Assembly (NCBI GenBank): GCA_003993805.1
Contig: RSEF01000001.1
Location: 61,728,860-61,792,859, forward strand
Origin: Himantopus leucocephalus
Taxonomy: Eukaryota > Chordata > Aves > Charadriiformes > Recurvirostridae
DNA length: 64,000 nucleotides
Direction of reading: 5' to 3'
In this document: in pieces, positions 13,351 to 27,228 of the stretch
Layout of the letters: each line of letters begins with the position of its first letter
Position numbering within the stretch: position 1 is the stretch's first letter
Program-made: the position numbers and the translations under genes
Notes under the pieces: model-generated
Databases searched by the model: none
What the model was told of the DNA's origin: nothing
Seen by the model: only the letters and a program-made list of their open reading frames with translations

Positions 13351-16300
13351 TTCTACCACCTAGACAAAGGAGGAAGGAACCAAAGCGTCTGCAAATCTAA
13401 TAACCTTGCCAGTGACATTCATTCATTAATAATAGGCAAGAATCATCTTGCTGACAGACCTTCACATATGGTTTCAGTATAAGGGGACAACCGAGGAAAT
13501 TTCTTCACAATCCTTTCAGCCTTTCTTCAGAGGTTGGACTGTCCTGTCCCTGCCGGCTCACCCAGGTACAACTCCCTGAGAAAGGAGCAGCCCAGCATGG
13601 AGCTCAGGTTGACCTCCAAACAACCACTGCCTACGTTTGGCCTGTTTACACTGAGGATGCGCCTTGGTTATAATCCTCAGCTGTCAGTACCAATGCAAGC
13701 AATAAACTGGGACCAGTCAAGGTGCTGTTTTGGATGGTGCAAAGTTTACAGCATAATTAAGTCACACTTGTGATAATTTTCAGTACTTGTATATGATCAC
13801 ATACAAAATCTATGACAAAGCAAGGAATTGATTTGTTCGTTGTACTAGGCTTCAGGATCTAGCCTGGGTATCATCTCCCTTTCCTCATAATCCCTCCTGC
13901 TTTAAAATGACTTTACTGCTCTCTCAAGGTATTTGATCCCTGAGGCCTGAAATCCTCAGTGTGGGTGCCACTGCTCACAAATCAATTGCTACTGTCACAT
14001 ATGATATTGATTCCTGCAGTGCAGTGCCTAGGAGAAGCAGATGCAAAAATGCCAATTTCAATTACTAAACAAAACAGAAGATTTATTTGCGATTAGATGA
14101 CAAGAGGAAGATTACCACTAGCTACATTCTGGGGAAGAAAAAAAAAAGAAAAAAGAAATCGAATGTCATCACTTTGCAAAGATACAGAAATCTATATAGG
14201 TACTAGATATATCCAGCTGCATTATTTCTTTTTCCAGTCTGTTGAAATAATTGATATATATACATATAAATATACACACACACACACACAGTTGCACCAC
14301 AACATATCCCTCTGAACACAATTCAGACTAATGAGAGAGAGGTGTGACAGGGTGATTTTCCAGTGCATTCCCTTGAACTCCCCTGCGCTACAGAAATTTT
14401 GATGAATTTTAACTGGATCCTTTTAATGTCCTCTGTCATTATTGTGTCTGGGAGTCTCATTGGCATCATTGAATTTAGCCTGATAAAACATTCCCATGTG
14501 GGAAGTATATCTCACAGTAAACACAGGGAGAAGAGTGGAGTGGAAAGAAGAGGTCCAAGAACTGCAGGGGAGGTGACCTTTAGCAAAGAAAAGAACTATG
14601 TCTGGATGTCCGAGCCCCTGACATCACCCTCTCTTGAAGGGCAACCCACAGTAGGAGAACCACATAATCTCCTGGCAAAGAACCGAAGAGCAATTTCTCT
14701 TTTCCCCCCTGTTTTGGCCACTGCTCCCACTGATATTTTTCAGCCCTAGTTCTGCCAGCAGCAATGACCTTCCCTTCGGATCCCTGTTTCCTGGGCTCAA
14801 AGGGCCATGTTACACCATTCATCACACTAACTGCTGCAACCAAAGTTCAGTGGTCAGCCGACCTGTGGTGAAAATGCCACCCCAGAGAGGACGGCAGCAG
14901 CAGCACAGAGAAGGAGAGCAAGGCCTCTCCGCATCTGGTCCAGCCAACATTATTTTCATTAACATCTGCAGATGTGGCACAAGGCTGTTCACCTTCCTAT
15001 TCCTCCGGGTCCACCTGAACTGCAGCAGGAAACACGACTGCAGCCCACGCAGGCTAGCTTCAGTGGGGCAGCCGTCGCAGGCAGGCAGGCTGCACAGACA
15101 CTGGCGTGTGTGGCCAGCTAATGGTATGACACCTGCAGAGATGACTGCGCCTCTGTGTTCTCGCTACAGATATTTCCTGTATCTGTGGTTTAATCTACCT
15201 AGGGTATGTCTGTATGGGCGCAGCTTGGCTTCTTCACACTGCGCAGAGAAATCTCAGTTATGTTACAGTGAGCAAACTGACACAGTATGAGGTGGCAATG
15301 CGAGGGACACCAGTGACTTACTGACATCAGTGCACTAACCACTTCCACCAGCAGCAATGCGTGGGCAAGAGGCATTAAGAATTGGCCAGTGCAGACATTG
15401 CCAGTGGGGATGTCCCCTTGGTTCTTGACCCGGTGACATCTGCTGTCCCTGACTTTGGGTGACATGTCATACCAAAAGCTTTTTCTGTGATCTCCTGTTT
15501 TGTAAGGGGAGGGCGGGGACTGTTACTGCATCTAAACTGCAGTGCTGGGATGCGGGTGGGCAAAACAGTGAGATCCACGGAGGTTGCGGGGCATTATTCG
15601 GGGAAGCAGACCCACTCAATTTCATGTTTTCTCTTCTGCTGGAAGGGGAGGCAGGGAAAGCAAGACAAAAGTAGACTAAATACGCTTCAGCTCTTATTAA
15701 GAGAAAGAGTACTCCAGGCAGCTTTCACACAGCTTCTGCTTCAGCTCAGAGCACGGCTGCAGGGGATGCACCGCAATGCTGTGAAGGACAGCATCTGAGG
15801 CACAAGAGATACAGAACGCAATCTGCACACCCTCAGACTTTCCCTTCCTCTATACTCCCCCAATCTATGATTCTAACCTTCTCTCTCTCTCCAGTTTAGC
15901 TAATATTTTTCTGGCTAGAAGCTGATGCATAAGAGGAAAAGTAGGTTGATTGCCTGCAGTATGGCTTCCTTTTTAAAAATAATATTGCTTTTTTGGACTA
16001 GCAACATCAATAAGGTACACCTGTCAATAACACTTAGAAAAAGACAATATTTTCGTGCCACTGCAGATCCTTGTGCTGGCCCTTGAACTGCAAGATGAGT
16101 TGAAGTTATTTCTGAGACTGTCAAAGCACAAAGAACATATTCCTGAATCCATTTTGCTGGAAAATTACATGCAGGACATTACTTTAGAGATCTAGAGAGG
16201 TCTGCATTTAGACTTCCATTTTTCCTTTTAAGTTGTCACTGATATTAATTAAGACTGAATCTTATGTGCAGAAGGGATGTGATTTACAATTGGAATAGGC

Positions 16301-19300
16301 CAGATGCTGTTCCCAGTGGCACCATCAAAAATATTCCCACTACAGCCTTGGTGCAAAGGACAGAGCAAATGCTTGATTCTTTAGAGTCACTACCCCAGGT
16401 CCAGCCCTACAAGGGGTAACTGATCTTGCTTTTAGAAGGGTAATGGCCACCTTTCTGTAACTTGAAGTGACTTCGGTTAAAAAAAAAAAAAAGCTAAATT
16501 ACATTTGCTTACATATGTGTTTTGTTGGCGTTTATTCTACTGCGTAAGTGTGTCAGGTTCCCAGGTCAGCTGGTGACATTGCAGAAATGCACAGAGCAGG
16601 TTAAGAAGGGGTGCAGTCTTGCCACAGGGAACCCCAATCCGTGGTTCATGGAGCGTGACAGACAAGTGATCGACTTCAGATGGCTTTGACTAAGCCCTTC
16701 TGCAGGCCCAAGGCGGTTCCATCAAGCCCTGGGTCAGTTTTCAGCAACCTAACATCCCTGGTGGGACCCCATGTCACGCTCCCTACTCTTTGTTTGCATC
16801 CCTTTACTTCAAAACTGTAGCTTGTAACTAGCTTTAATCTGCAGAAAAGGCAAGCTGAGTTTGCCTTTCTGGAATTACTCATAGCTCGGACCACAAAGAC
16901 TACTAAAAACACCCTCATTGACTTCAGAGCAGAATATCCAAGTCAAGCAGGCTAACAGAGAAGAGAGCAGGCTCCTTGATTTTGCAGGAATCGACAAAAG
17001 AAGCCCCAGCTATTACCCGAGTGAGCAGTTGTAACCTCTGATAGGCGAATCCTACAAAGTTCATCAAAAATGCACTGAAAGTTAAAGAAGCAAAAGCTGC
17101 TTAAATAAGCACCTTATCTTGCCAGGACTGTTTTGGCATGCTGCGATCAGCAAGAGCACAGGCTGGGTCAGAAGGCTGTTTCTTGAATGTAAAATCAAGC
17201 AGCTTGGCTAAGGGAGGTCACAAACTCCCCCGGCTCCTTGGGCAGAGCCCATCAGTCCCCTGTCAAGGGAGAAGGGCTCAGCCAGAGCTCACCAAATACA
17301 CAGACAGTGCTAGGAGACCTCATAACCAATTTGGACCCAAGCGGTTCAGCTGGTGGCGTTTAACATTAATTATCTACAAGAGTGTAGTCCAACTGCCAGC
17401 TCTCAACCCAAGCAGCAGGGCTTACACAGTCTGGGAATCTCAGTCCCTCTTCCACAGCCCAGCACCACCAGCCTATGGTGCACCTTTTGGACAGGATCTT
17501 TAAGTGGGCTTTGTGTTGTCCAGCCTTTACTCTGTAGAAATCCAAGCAGGCGTGGATCAGAAAAGTTAGATAAGTGCTGGATGCTCTGCAAAATTCTACC
17601 TTTACAGTCTGCAGCCAGTGAGTATTGCAAAAATTCAAATGGGCCTTGCCAAATGCATAAAAAACATTTCTTAATTTGATCTGAAGTTACACTTTATGTC
17701 AGCATATCATCAAGGATTCTTGCAGAAACAGAGTTTCTAGGCCAAGTCTCTTTTGAGATAGAGCCTGGGAAAGAAGCGTTTGCAAAAAATCAAACAGCAC
17801 AGTTGATATTAGAGTTTCATTCCAACAAAACAGCTTTAAATTGCCAGAAATATGGTTTATTGGCCACACATCACGCAAACAAACAATCAAGAGAATGGAC
17901 TTTGTTACTGAGGGGATTTAGAAGGCTTCAAATTTGGATGCAAAGCTAGTTAAAATCATTGCCACATAGTCATTGCCAATTCTCCATGCTGTATGCACAT
18001 GTACACAAGTTCTGTAGTCACAGGGGCTAACTCACTGAGGGGAAATATACGGAAATATTCCACTTTTGCAGAAATGTTTACTTCAAAGGCACAATATGTT
18101 CTCCTGACAAGGAGGGGTTGTACTATACGTGATTAGGAGTCTCTCATTATACCAAAATTCGGATATTGCAGCTCTTATAAAAATTGGTCTCTGACAACAC
18201 CCGAGTTATTTAATAGCACTTGGCATATTAGTAGCACACACAGTATTAGCAAGAGTGTGACAGTCATTGCTAAATAATCTGTGTAGCTTTACCAGTGAGC
18301 AAACATCGTAGATGGACGGCAGCAAAATCTTTATACAACATGCTTCACATACGTGAGCGTGAATAATATTTTCAAATCCTCTTTCTCTCAGCTGTATCAT
18401 CTCCTTGTAAGATGGACCTGCCTAATATTGGTGGAAAACCTTTTTGCTAAGGGAAAAGGCTCCTTTTCTAATAAGCTTTACTTTAAACAGGGTGAGCAAT
18501 CCTCGTTCATAACACAGTCTGCACTTGTCCCCATCTATACAAGTTTAACTGTTACACAGAAATTGAACAGTATGTTTTAAGGAGCTCCCACTTTCAAGGT
18601 CATATGGCTTCAAGCAAAGTCCATTAGGGAGCCATTTGCAAGGCTGAGTGAATCAAGATTCTTGCCTAAAGACCTGCACATTATCTGTTTGACATACATG
18701 CATTGGTAGGTTCAAGACACACATGATATAGAAGCAAAGTAGTCCACGCTTTGCTTGCTAAATGGAGTGTTTCCCAGTGACATTAGAAAGACTTGAATCT
18801 ACTTCCTTTAGCCTAAGGACAGCCTGAAGCCTGTGCCTACCCTCGAAGATTAGGATTTATTTTCTGGGACAACATAGCAAATGTCCTCAGTTCACGAAGT
18901 CTTCCTAGTGATGACCAGACTTGCTGTAGACCATAGCACTTCATATTGACAAAACTGATGTCTGCATTGGGAGCCCTGAAGAAGCAAATCACCCACCTGA
19001 CCTACAGCTAGCCACAAATTAAGAAAAGCTGTAGGGATGCAAAGGAGGATACCATTCAGTGAAAGATGCAGCTTTTCAACAAAATGGCTCACTTTCACAG
19101 TAATAACACTTCTTGGGCGAGTATCATGGGTTGGGGTTCAGACTGGATGAAGATGATGCATTTACATGGGTTTTTTTGTTGTTGCTAGGTGGGTTTGTTG
19201 GTTTCTTTTGTTTGTTTGGTTTTTTTTAAAACAAGACATTACAGGAAATACTCAAAACATTCTGCCATGGGTTAAGCGATGCCCTAGTTTGACCTTTGCA

Positions 19301-20108
19301 ACCTGCCAATTGACTAAGCTACATCAAAAAATGAGTCATAGTATTTTCAAAAGGAAGCTCTCAGCAGCTGTTCTATAGCACCAGTCATCTGACAGCGAGC
19401 TGCCCTTGGATCATCACAGGACATATATTGGCCCATCATTGGCTTAGAGATCAGTACCTTAGGGCACACCAGAGGTTTATACCCGACCTACCTGGGCAAG
19501 TCAGCCAATGCCCTTACACAGAAGAACAATAGACCTTGGAAATATTACTTTTCACATTGGAAGACACACTGATCCTATTGTGTGGCCATCTGAGCTCACT
19601 CAGGGGTGGAATAAGGCAGGAAAAACTCCACCATGGTGGTTGGGTGTGTGTCTGAGCCCACTCCTACCAAGCCAGACCAGGAGTCCCAGCACTGTGCTCT
19701 CTGGTGCTACAAGTATGGGGAAGCCTTTCCATCTCAGGCCCCCAAACCATAGGAAAACAGTGTCTGCTTGAGTCCAGAGAGCAAAACGTTTCTGTATTTG
19801 TGGGAAGCATTACCCACAGGGAGAATAATCTGCCCACCAGGTGAAAGAGCACTGCCTGTGCAGTGTCACAGGAGCAAGGGCAATGTTCTCCTCCTTGTCT
19901 GCCAGCTGAGCAGCACCATGGCCCTTGGATTCAGGAGCTCCCGTCCCAGAGGGGTATTGAATGCTAGCATGCAGACAAGAGTCCTTTAAGTGAAATGAAA
20001 CATTCAGCTTCTCCTTTGCCTTGCCTTGCCGGCCTCCTTGCCCCCTCCCTCAGCAATGCGGCAGGACACTCTTTGAAGGCCAGCTGCTTCTTGACAATCA
20101 GTGACATG
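13351..20108. other. Intergenic, no gene seen
   Basis: No coding feature is recognised. It holds the TA/CA microsatellite at 14,253-14,290 and a poly-A run near 16,480. Confidence 0.6.
14253..14290. repeat. (TA)n/(CA)n microsatellite
   Basis: GATATATATACATATAAATA followed by about eight CA units. Confidence 0.9.
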
Positions 20109-20420
20109 ATTTACATTTCCATGGCACATTTCACACTAATGGATGCCAAAGGACACTTCAAACCACCTTTTGTAGAGAAAGTCTTATACCTGAGTTATGA
20201 TAAAACACTGCAGCACATAAGTATTGTACAGTAGCCTTATGACAATCAGCAAAAATGCGTATCAAAAGTAGCTACAAGGGGAATTTTGGTGGGGTGAATG
20301 AAGTTTCTCACATTGGTTCTGGTCAAAACATCAGAACCAATATCACCCCCATGCTTACAAAAGATGACATGGAGGTCTTAGTATCTACAAGTTTTTATAT
20401 CTCAGAAGATAGTGTGTCCT
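20109..20420 (+). repeat. Decayed SINE-like element, copy A
   Basis: It begins TTTACATTTCCATGGCACAT, then ATGCCAAAGGACACTTCAAA, and ends with GACATGGAGGTCTTAGTATC, TACAAG, TTTTATATCTCAGAAGA. The order (a CATTTATAGCACC-like head with CCAAAG-CACTTTACA, and a CATGGGATCTTTAATG, TTTACATCTCATC-like tail) recalls ancient vertebrate SINE families. Copy B lies 1.1 kb away in the same orientation. Identity is inferred from remembered consensus words. Confidence 0.45.
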
Positions 20421-21222
20421 GGAACCAAAATCGTACAGAGAAACTGGAATTAGTAATAAATCAAAAAGAAATGAGTTCCACTTACTGGGTCAGTCGTCAC
20501 CGTGACCTATCATAACCTATGTCTTCCCTTCAGCACTCTCTCATCAGGCTCATAATGACTTGTGATGAGATCCCAACCCAGCTCAAGGCAACATGTCCGG
20601 GTGCAGAGGGCTAGTGCTCTGCTGATGTACACTGACAAGATGCCACTGAAGTTGATGAAGCGGTATCAATTTACAACAGCCGAGGATATGTCACATAAGG
20701 TAATCAGACTTTAAAAGAAGCGTGATGGCAAGAGTCCTAAACATTTTCGAAACACTGCTGTCAGAACAAATCTCAGAGTACAAAACCCTTCTTTGAGAAG
20801 TCGTTAGAGACCCAGATGGGTTGCTGGTTTATTTTATCCTGCCTGGAACACTGTGCACCCGTCTCTCCTCCATTCCAGTTATTATTATTCCCGTACCCTG
20901 AAACCCTGGTGACAGGAGTCTCTGGTATCACGTCAGCCCCAAAACTTGGCTTAAAATTGGCCAAATATTTTGCATCGCTTTCTTTCCCCTCCTGCCTTAG
21001 TTGCTAAAACTTTAGCTTAAAACATTTATTTTTCATTATTTCTGTGAAATGGGGAGTTTCAAAAGAGACAGAAAAAAACCCTGTAAAAGGCAATTAATAA
21101 AATATGCCAGCGGTCCCAAAACTGTTTAGAACACTTCATTCAACAAGGCATTGAGACAGAACAACAGCAAAGTTGCTAAATAGCATGCGACAAAGTAAAA
21201 CCCAGGGAAAGGCAAAATAATA

Positions 21223-21612
21223 ACCTGCATTTCTTAGCATCTTTTATCCAAAGTGCTTTGCAGACATATATGCATATTATATAGGGATCATTCATCTAAC
21301 TCTGAAATATAGCTGGCTTCACATCAGAACTAAGTTATATAACAGCACATAATAAAACTATATAGCAGAGTCAGAGAGAGGAAAATGAAGAGTAACTGTT
21401 CCAGTTGAATTACAGAACAAATGCCAAGTCATCAGAATACTACTTTCTCTAGGTGAAATTCAGCAGAACGTTGAGGATTGCATTCAAACTCCTGTGGAAG
21501 ATGTTATGGCATCACTAATGACTAAGCCTTTGGGTTTACCTCTAAATGAAAATGTAGTACCTCCAGCAGCAAAACGTCTCTACCACAGTATTAGACACAG
21601 CCCAGGTGTTAC
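21223..21612 (+). repeat. Decayed SINE-like element, copy B
   Basis: Same architecture as copy A and better preserved: CATTTCTTAGCATCTTTTAT, CCAAAGTGCTTTGCAGACAT at the head; GTTATGGCATCACTAATGAC, GGGTTTACCTCTAAATGAAA, GTACCTCCAGCAGCAAAACG and ATTAGACACAGCCCAGGTGT at the tail. Between them lies a diverged middle of about 200 bp. Confidence 0.5.
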
Positions 21613-24600
21613 CCGGTGAGTCATCAACATTAATTTCTGAATCACCTGCACTTCCTCAAAGGTCTTCCAGCTGAGTATCAATCAGTGAAGCCCAGTGAAG
21701 GTTAATATTTCTCAAGAGCCAGTATGATCATAGCCCCGGCACAAAACTGCTTCTAACGCTTCTGTCAGGCCAGGAGCACTCGGTATGGTTTCTGAGAGAG
21801 GTCAGTCAGGAGTCAGGCCACAGGATGCGGTCACTTACTCTAAAGACTGTGGTTAACAGCATGATGGAAATGAAGTCTCCCATGTGTTGGTGCGACTGCA
21901 CGGAGCAGGGAGGAATTCTATTTCTGGCTGTGGACCACACTAGCTCGTTAAGGGGCATGATTCCCCCCGAGCTTGGAGATTTGCATAGAGGTTGCTGGCA
22001 GGCCACCACGCTCATCCAGGAGCTACAATTTTAATCGTTATTGTTCGTATAAAAACCTCACTGTTAGATTCTATATCACAGAGAGCATGTTACAGGCAGG
22101 AGCTTTGCTGTTAGGTGGCTCTTCATTTTCCTCATTGCCTGTGAGTGCCCAGCTCTCACTTGTTTGCATCATAACAAATTTCACATATTCAAATGACCAG
22201 CATTTTATTCAGAAATTTCTGGTGATGGATGTCTGGGGGAGTCAGCTCTGCTCAAAAGCATTAATTTTGGTTGTTTGCGGTTTCAAGCCTATAACAGCAT
22301 GAAGTTGTAATTGGTTCATGCTTGGAAGATTTCCTCTGCAAATAAAGGCTAGAAACATTAGTGTAACGCCATCTTTGATACTGCAAATCCTTAACCTGTT
22401 CCATAGACGAAGGGTCTGCAATCCTGCAACATCAACCCCTGCAACAGGGATTTCCTTTCCTAATCTTACAATACACAGTACTTCTCAAGGGTCCATCACC
22501 TCACTGGAACCAGAACTTCTCTTGCAGGTGGCCCCATGCCTCTTTGTGCTTCCAGCAGGCTTGGAAGGTGTCAGAAACGTAGGACAGTAGAAATGCAAAA
22601 TGTAATTCACCCTTCCTCCTAAATGGCCAGGCAAGACAGTTTGTGTCCTTTTCCCAGAGAAAGTTGCGTAAAAATCTTCAGAGGTGAGGAACAAATGGGA
22701 TACCTGGGCTGGTGTTTTGTCCAAAACATGGGATTACGACACTCATGGCTGATAAGAAACTGCTGCTGGCTCAGAGCGAGGTACATCCCCTGCTGAAGAA
22801 GTATTGCTTTCTGCACCTTTGTCTCTGTCCTTGCCTCCTCCAATCTCACAGCACAATTACAAGAAGGCTGCAGGCATACTTGCCCTCTTTTCTTTACACA
22901 GTCTGTTTCTCTTCCTCATTCACACACATATATCAATAGAGTGACTGTTTAGTGTGGTTAAAATTATACCCCCAGACATTTGAGACCTGTAGCCAAAGCA
23001 GATTTGCCTAGTCTGAATTCACCTTTGAAGAATAAATAGGAACATGGAAAGGTGTTGGAATCAAAGCTATAGCAATCAAAGACTGGAAATCTCCAGCTAT
23101 GTCTTGAGAGACTTGATCTGGAGATAAGAGAGCCCTTCCAATTTAAGGAAGAAAAAGGAGAGTATTGAACAACTACTGTGTGACTCTTTCACCCCTGAAT
23201 CCTCCTATAATTTCTCATCTCCATGTGGCTTTTTTGTTCCTAAAAGCCATCTCTTTCCAAGCCCTTTACTGTGGTGTACCAGCCAGAATGCAGAAAATAC
23301 CTCCCCAAACCAGGGAGCTTACTGGGACAGACCCGAGTCAGTCAGTCAGCACCAGATGATAAGGAATAATTCAATACAGTCTATTCTGCAGTCTCTGGCC
23401 CTGAGACACTAATCCAGAGGCTAATAAAGCAGTAATCCCTTGCTGATCCGCAGGCTCCGTTTCCCCTGCTCAGCCCCACGTCATTACTCTGGGTTATACC
23501 TGCTCTCACCACCCTCAATCTCCCTTCCCTCCCGGCTCCCCCACCTTGCACCACCCTCACTGGTGCAACATCATTATAGCCACCTTTCAGGACCCACCTA
23601 ACGGAGCCATTCATATTTAGTTGTTTCAGCCTTGCCTCCTGAATTATTGCTATCCCAAAGCACAGGCTATTCCGTTTGCTTTTTGAGCTGACGGGGTTGA
23701 GCTTGTCTCAGAAACGCCCCTGGTGCCCCAGCGTGGGGAGCTGCTGAGAGTCGGTATGGGCAACACACCATCAACTCCAAAAAGGATTCCCCTTCCTCCC
23801 CAGGCACCCTGACCTGCCCCAGGAGGGGAGATGTACAAACGAGCCAACGGGAGGTCCCAGTTACAACATGACAGCCCCTATTTACTCTGCCAGCAGCTCA
23901 TTCATCTGGAATAGGAAGCCATTAAGTCACACCATGGATCAGCCAACCCTCCGGTTCACTTAATCTACCTGTAAACACCGCTGGCAGCCACAGGTAAGGA
24001 GGGAGAAAGGGAAGGAGACATGCAGCTTCCTGGCAAAGCGTAGGGCTGCTGTCCCAGGCCAAGCCCCTCTCCAGTTTGGTCTCACTGTGGCCAATACCAG
24101 ATGCTACAGAGAAGGTAAATGATGCTCCTAATAAATAGAAATTGGCTAAGGAACTGAAGCATAATGTTTAGCATACTATCAGTAAATATTATTATTCTGA
24201 AACCTCTGGATTTCCTTGATTGCCTCTCATGCCCAGCCCAAATGAATCTTGCAGAGATCCTGCTTTCGGTGCTGTTTTGGGGCAGGGAGGTAGTTTTGCA
24301 GCGTGCTTTCACTTAGCAATGATCTGGAGCTTGGTTCCAAGCTTGCCATCTTTTAATTTACATCATATGTCCTTTGAATAAGGTGCTGTATTTTAGGCAT
24401 CCCAAAGAGGCTGATATAGGGAGAGCTGAAGTGCTGTTTCTTTCACACCTTTGAAAAAGCACACCTTTGGCCCCCCACTAGAATTCACCCTAAGACACAA
24501 GAGCCAAAGAGAAAAGAAAAAAGGAGCCTTAAGAGGATATAGGAAGAGAGATATCAAATGCTCCCAACACCCATCAACTTGTAAGCACAATTTATTTGCT

Positions 24601-25920
24601 TTCAGCAGGTGTCTCAGGATGTCGAACACTTTTACTAGCAATGAGTATAAGGGTTGCAGGGTACGTTACCGGGTAGGCTGTCAAGGAGTCCTGAGTGCTC
24701 TCACTTAATTTAAGGGGTAAGAAAGCCTCCTCACCTTCCACATGGATTTAACTTTACTCCAATTTTTAAAAACAAAGCAGCACTTAAAGAGATCTGTGGG
24801 CTTCAAATCACAGATTCAGGAATCAGAGCCACGGTGGTCTCGCTGGTTGGTAAAGTGCTATTTAAAGAGGACTAAGAAGCTGACTACGGTCCTCACTTTC
24901 CATCTGTCCCTCCTACATCCCTTTCATCCTCCCCACTCTCCAGATGCCAAGGAAAATGGACGCACTATAAAGATGAACCCGTTGGGATGTTTCAGCTGGT
25001 GTTTCCTGATGGCTAAGAAGGAGTAGAAATGCAAAAGCAAGTACACAAGCCATAAGCAACAGGACTGCCTTAAAGATGTGTGAGACACCTCTAATACCAC
25101 ATCCACAGAAGCTATGTATAAAAATGACTGTGACAATAAAACCCCGTGTCTAAAAGGCCTCCATCCCTCAGTGAGGCTTTTCAGAGCTGTCCATTAGAGG
25201 TCACTAGCACCCAGTCACAGCGGGAGCCCGGCCCCTGCCGATGAAATCCTGGGCACCAGACCTCCAGCCAAAAAAAAATATTTTACCCCCAATCAAAGAG
25301 GCGAAGTGAACAGAAAACACGCACCCTTTGTCACCCTATTGTACGTGAGAAGGAAACCTTAGTGGGAATAACGTAGCTTAAGAGAATAGGTGCATGTGCC
25401 TTTGCCACAGGTTTGAAGGAGGGAGCCTGGGGAGCCCACCAGCTGCCGGGGCGAGCAAACGTTCTCTTGTAGTGATCAGAACAGCCTCATCCAGCACTCT
25501 TGGCAGCAAACTCAGAGAAGTCATGACTTCTTAGGCAAAGGCAAAGATTTAGACGGGCAAGCTATGCCCTAGGTATTAAAACTGCCAGGCCATTCGGAGT
25601 TTGAGTTCAGCTGCCAAGAAAGAAGCTGCAGAAGAGAAACAAACTCCTGGCCAGGGCATGGGAACTGGGCACTGCCTCTGCTCCCCTCAGAGAGCCCCAT
25701 CCCTGCTGCGCTCACCCACCCACCCTCCATCCCTCCGCTGCAGGAGGGAATGCTCCCACTGCAGCCAGTGTGTGACACCAGGAGAGAATAACTGTGCTGT
25801 GACACTGCGATACAACGCAGTGGTGTCTGCCCGTCCTCGCTAAGGACCCACTACAGCTCTCAAGCCACAGCCCGTCCCCCCGCCATCCCACAAGGGTAAG
25901 AACACAACGCATCCCTGCTG
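21613..25920. other. Intergenic, no gene seen
   Basis: No exon, RNA gene or repeat is recognised in this stretch. Confidence 0.55.
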
Positions 25921-26039
25921 TCCCAGAGCTGAGTCTAGGAGGAAATAGTCTGCCTTTGGTCCCGATCCTGAATGCAGATCCAGAATCCGGTTCCTGTCCA
26001 TCACTGAGTCCAGCCTGGGATGGCCGCAGTGCCAGCTGG

Positions 26040-26267
26040 TGTCGTGATTGTCATCTTGGGAGCTTGATATGGTTTTGTATATATTTCATTATTTCCTTTG
26101 TATTTTATTATTAATACCTCATTGAAGTAGTTTAGTTCCTTCCAAACTCATAAGTCTCTTTTTTCCTCCTCTGCCTCTCTTTTGGAAGAGGGGTAGAGGG
26201 GAGCATCTGTTGGTCCCATCTGGGGTCCCCAACGTCCCCAGTGGCCGATTTGGCCTAAACCATGACA
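26040..26267 (+). mobile_element. ERVL-type LTR remnant
   Basis: The 3' end CCTAAACCATGACA is the characteristic end of avian ERVL LTRs, preceded by ATGGTTTTGTATATATTTCA, TATTTTATTATTAATACC and a pyrimidine/purine-rich part. The proposed start TGTCGTGATTG at 26,040 is near-complementary to the end, giving 228 bp. However, LTR-like words may begin earlier (from about 25,925), and no target duplication is visible. The 3' limit is firm; the 5' limit is not. Confidence 0.6.
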
Positions 26268-27212
26268 GCATAGGCATCTGACGTAAAGGGACATCACAAC
26301 ATCTCATAGCTTTTGAGAAAAACAAAACAAAAATGACAAAACACCCTCACCGCCCCCCCTCAAGTTGCTGCCTATTTGCTGTGCTCTGTGGCTGATAACC
26401 TGCCTATAAACACTGCAATTACATTGGATCACAAAGTACGTGGGCAATTCATCAGCCAACTGCATCCCTCCCACACACCACTGCTTCCTTCTGTCCTGCA
26501 ATGAGGAGAATTTGCCACCTCTCATTTCCCTGCCAAGCACACAGGACCCTCATGGCTCCATCCACAGAGCTTCTGACTACCTATTGGCCCTCAAGATGAC
26601 ATGCCTGTATCTGATGGGACTCTTGTTGACAGCACACAAGGGCTGTGATGGAGCCACGGTGCTGCATCAATGTCTGAAGATGGAAAAGTCATGCAGCGAC
26701 TTCTTCTGACCCCATTGCCCACTCCTCCCTCCGAGAGACCAAACCTGCAATGGCAATCCATTCACCCGGCCACCTTGCACCAGTCCAACTGCTCCTACCG
26801 TGGTAATAGCTTCTGTCCTTAAGCACCTGAGTAGCTCATTTGAGATTACAGTCACAGGCACAGCATACGTTTGCTGCATCCCTGCCTACATGCTCTTTAC
26901 GAACCCCCGGCAGCATGAGGATGCAGCGCACGGAGGCAGCAGGGGGCCGACAGAGGGGAAGGATATTTGAGTGCTGACTGGGCTGTCCTCCTCATGAAGG
27001 ACAATGACAAGCCAGGATTCATCGTCTGCAGCTGCTCCCTTTTAACTGCTTATGATGAATATTTACAGGAGGGGAGGTGGGGGGAAGTCGTGAAATTATC
27101 TGTTATTTTTTTGCAGCAGGTTTTCTTCCAGAGAAGAGGCCAGTCTGACAGCCGCCCAGCCTCCAGCCCTCTGTTTATACCGGGCTGGCAGAGGCACTGC
27201 AAGTTTCTGTGT

Positions 27213-27228
27213 ACACACACACACACAC
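27213..27228. repeat. (AC)8 microsatellite
   Basis: Eight AC units. Confidence 0.9.
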
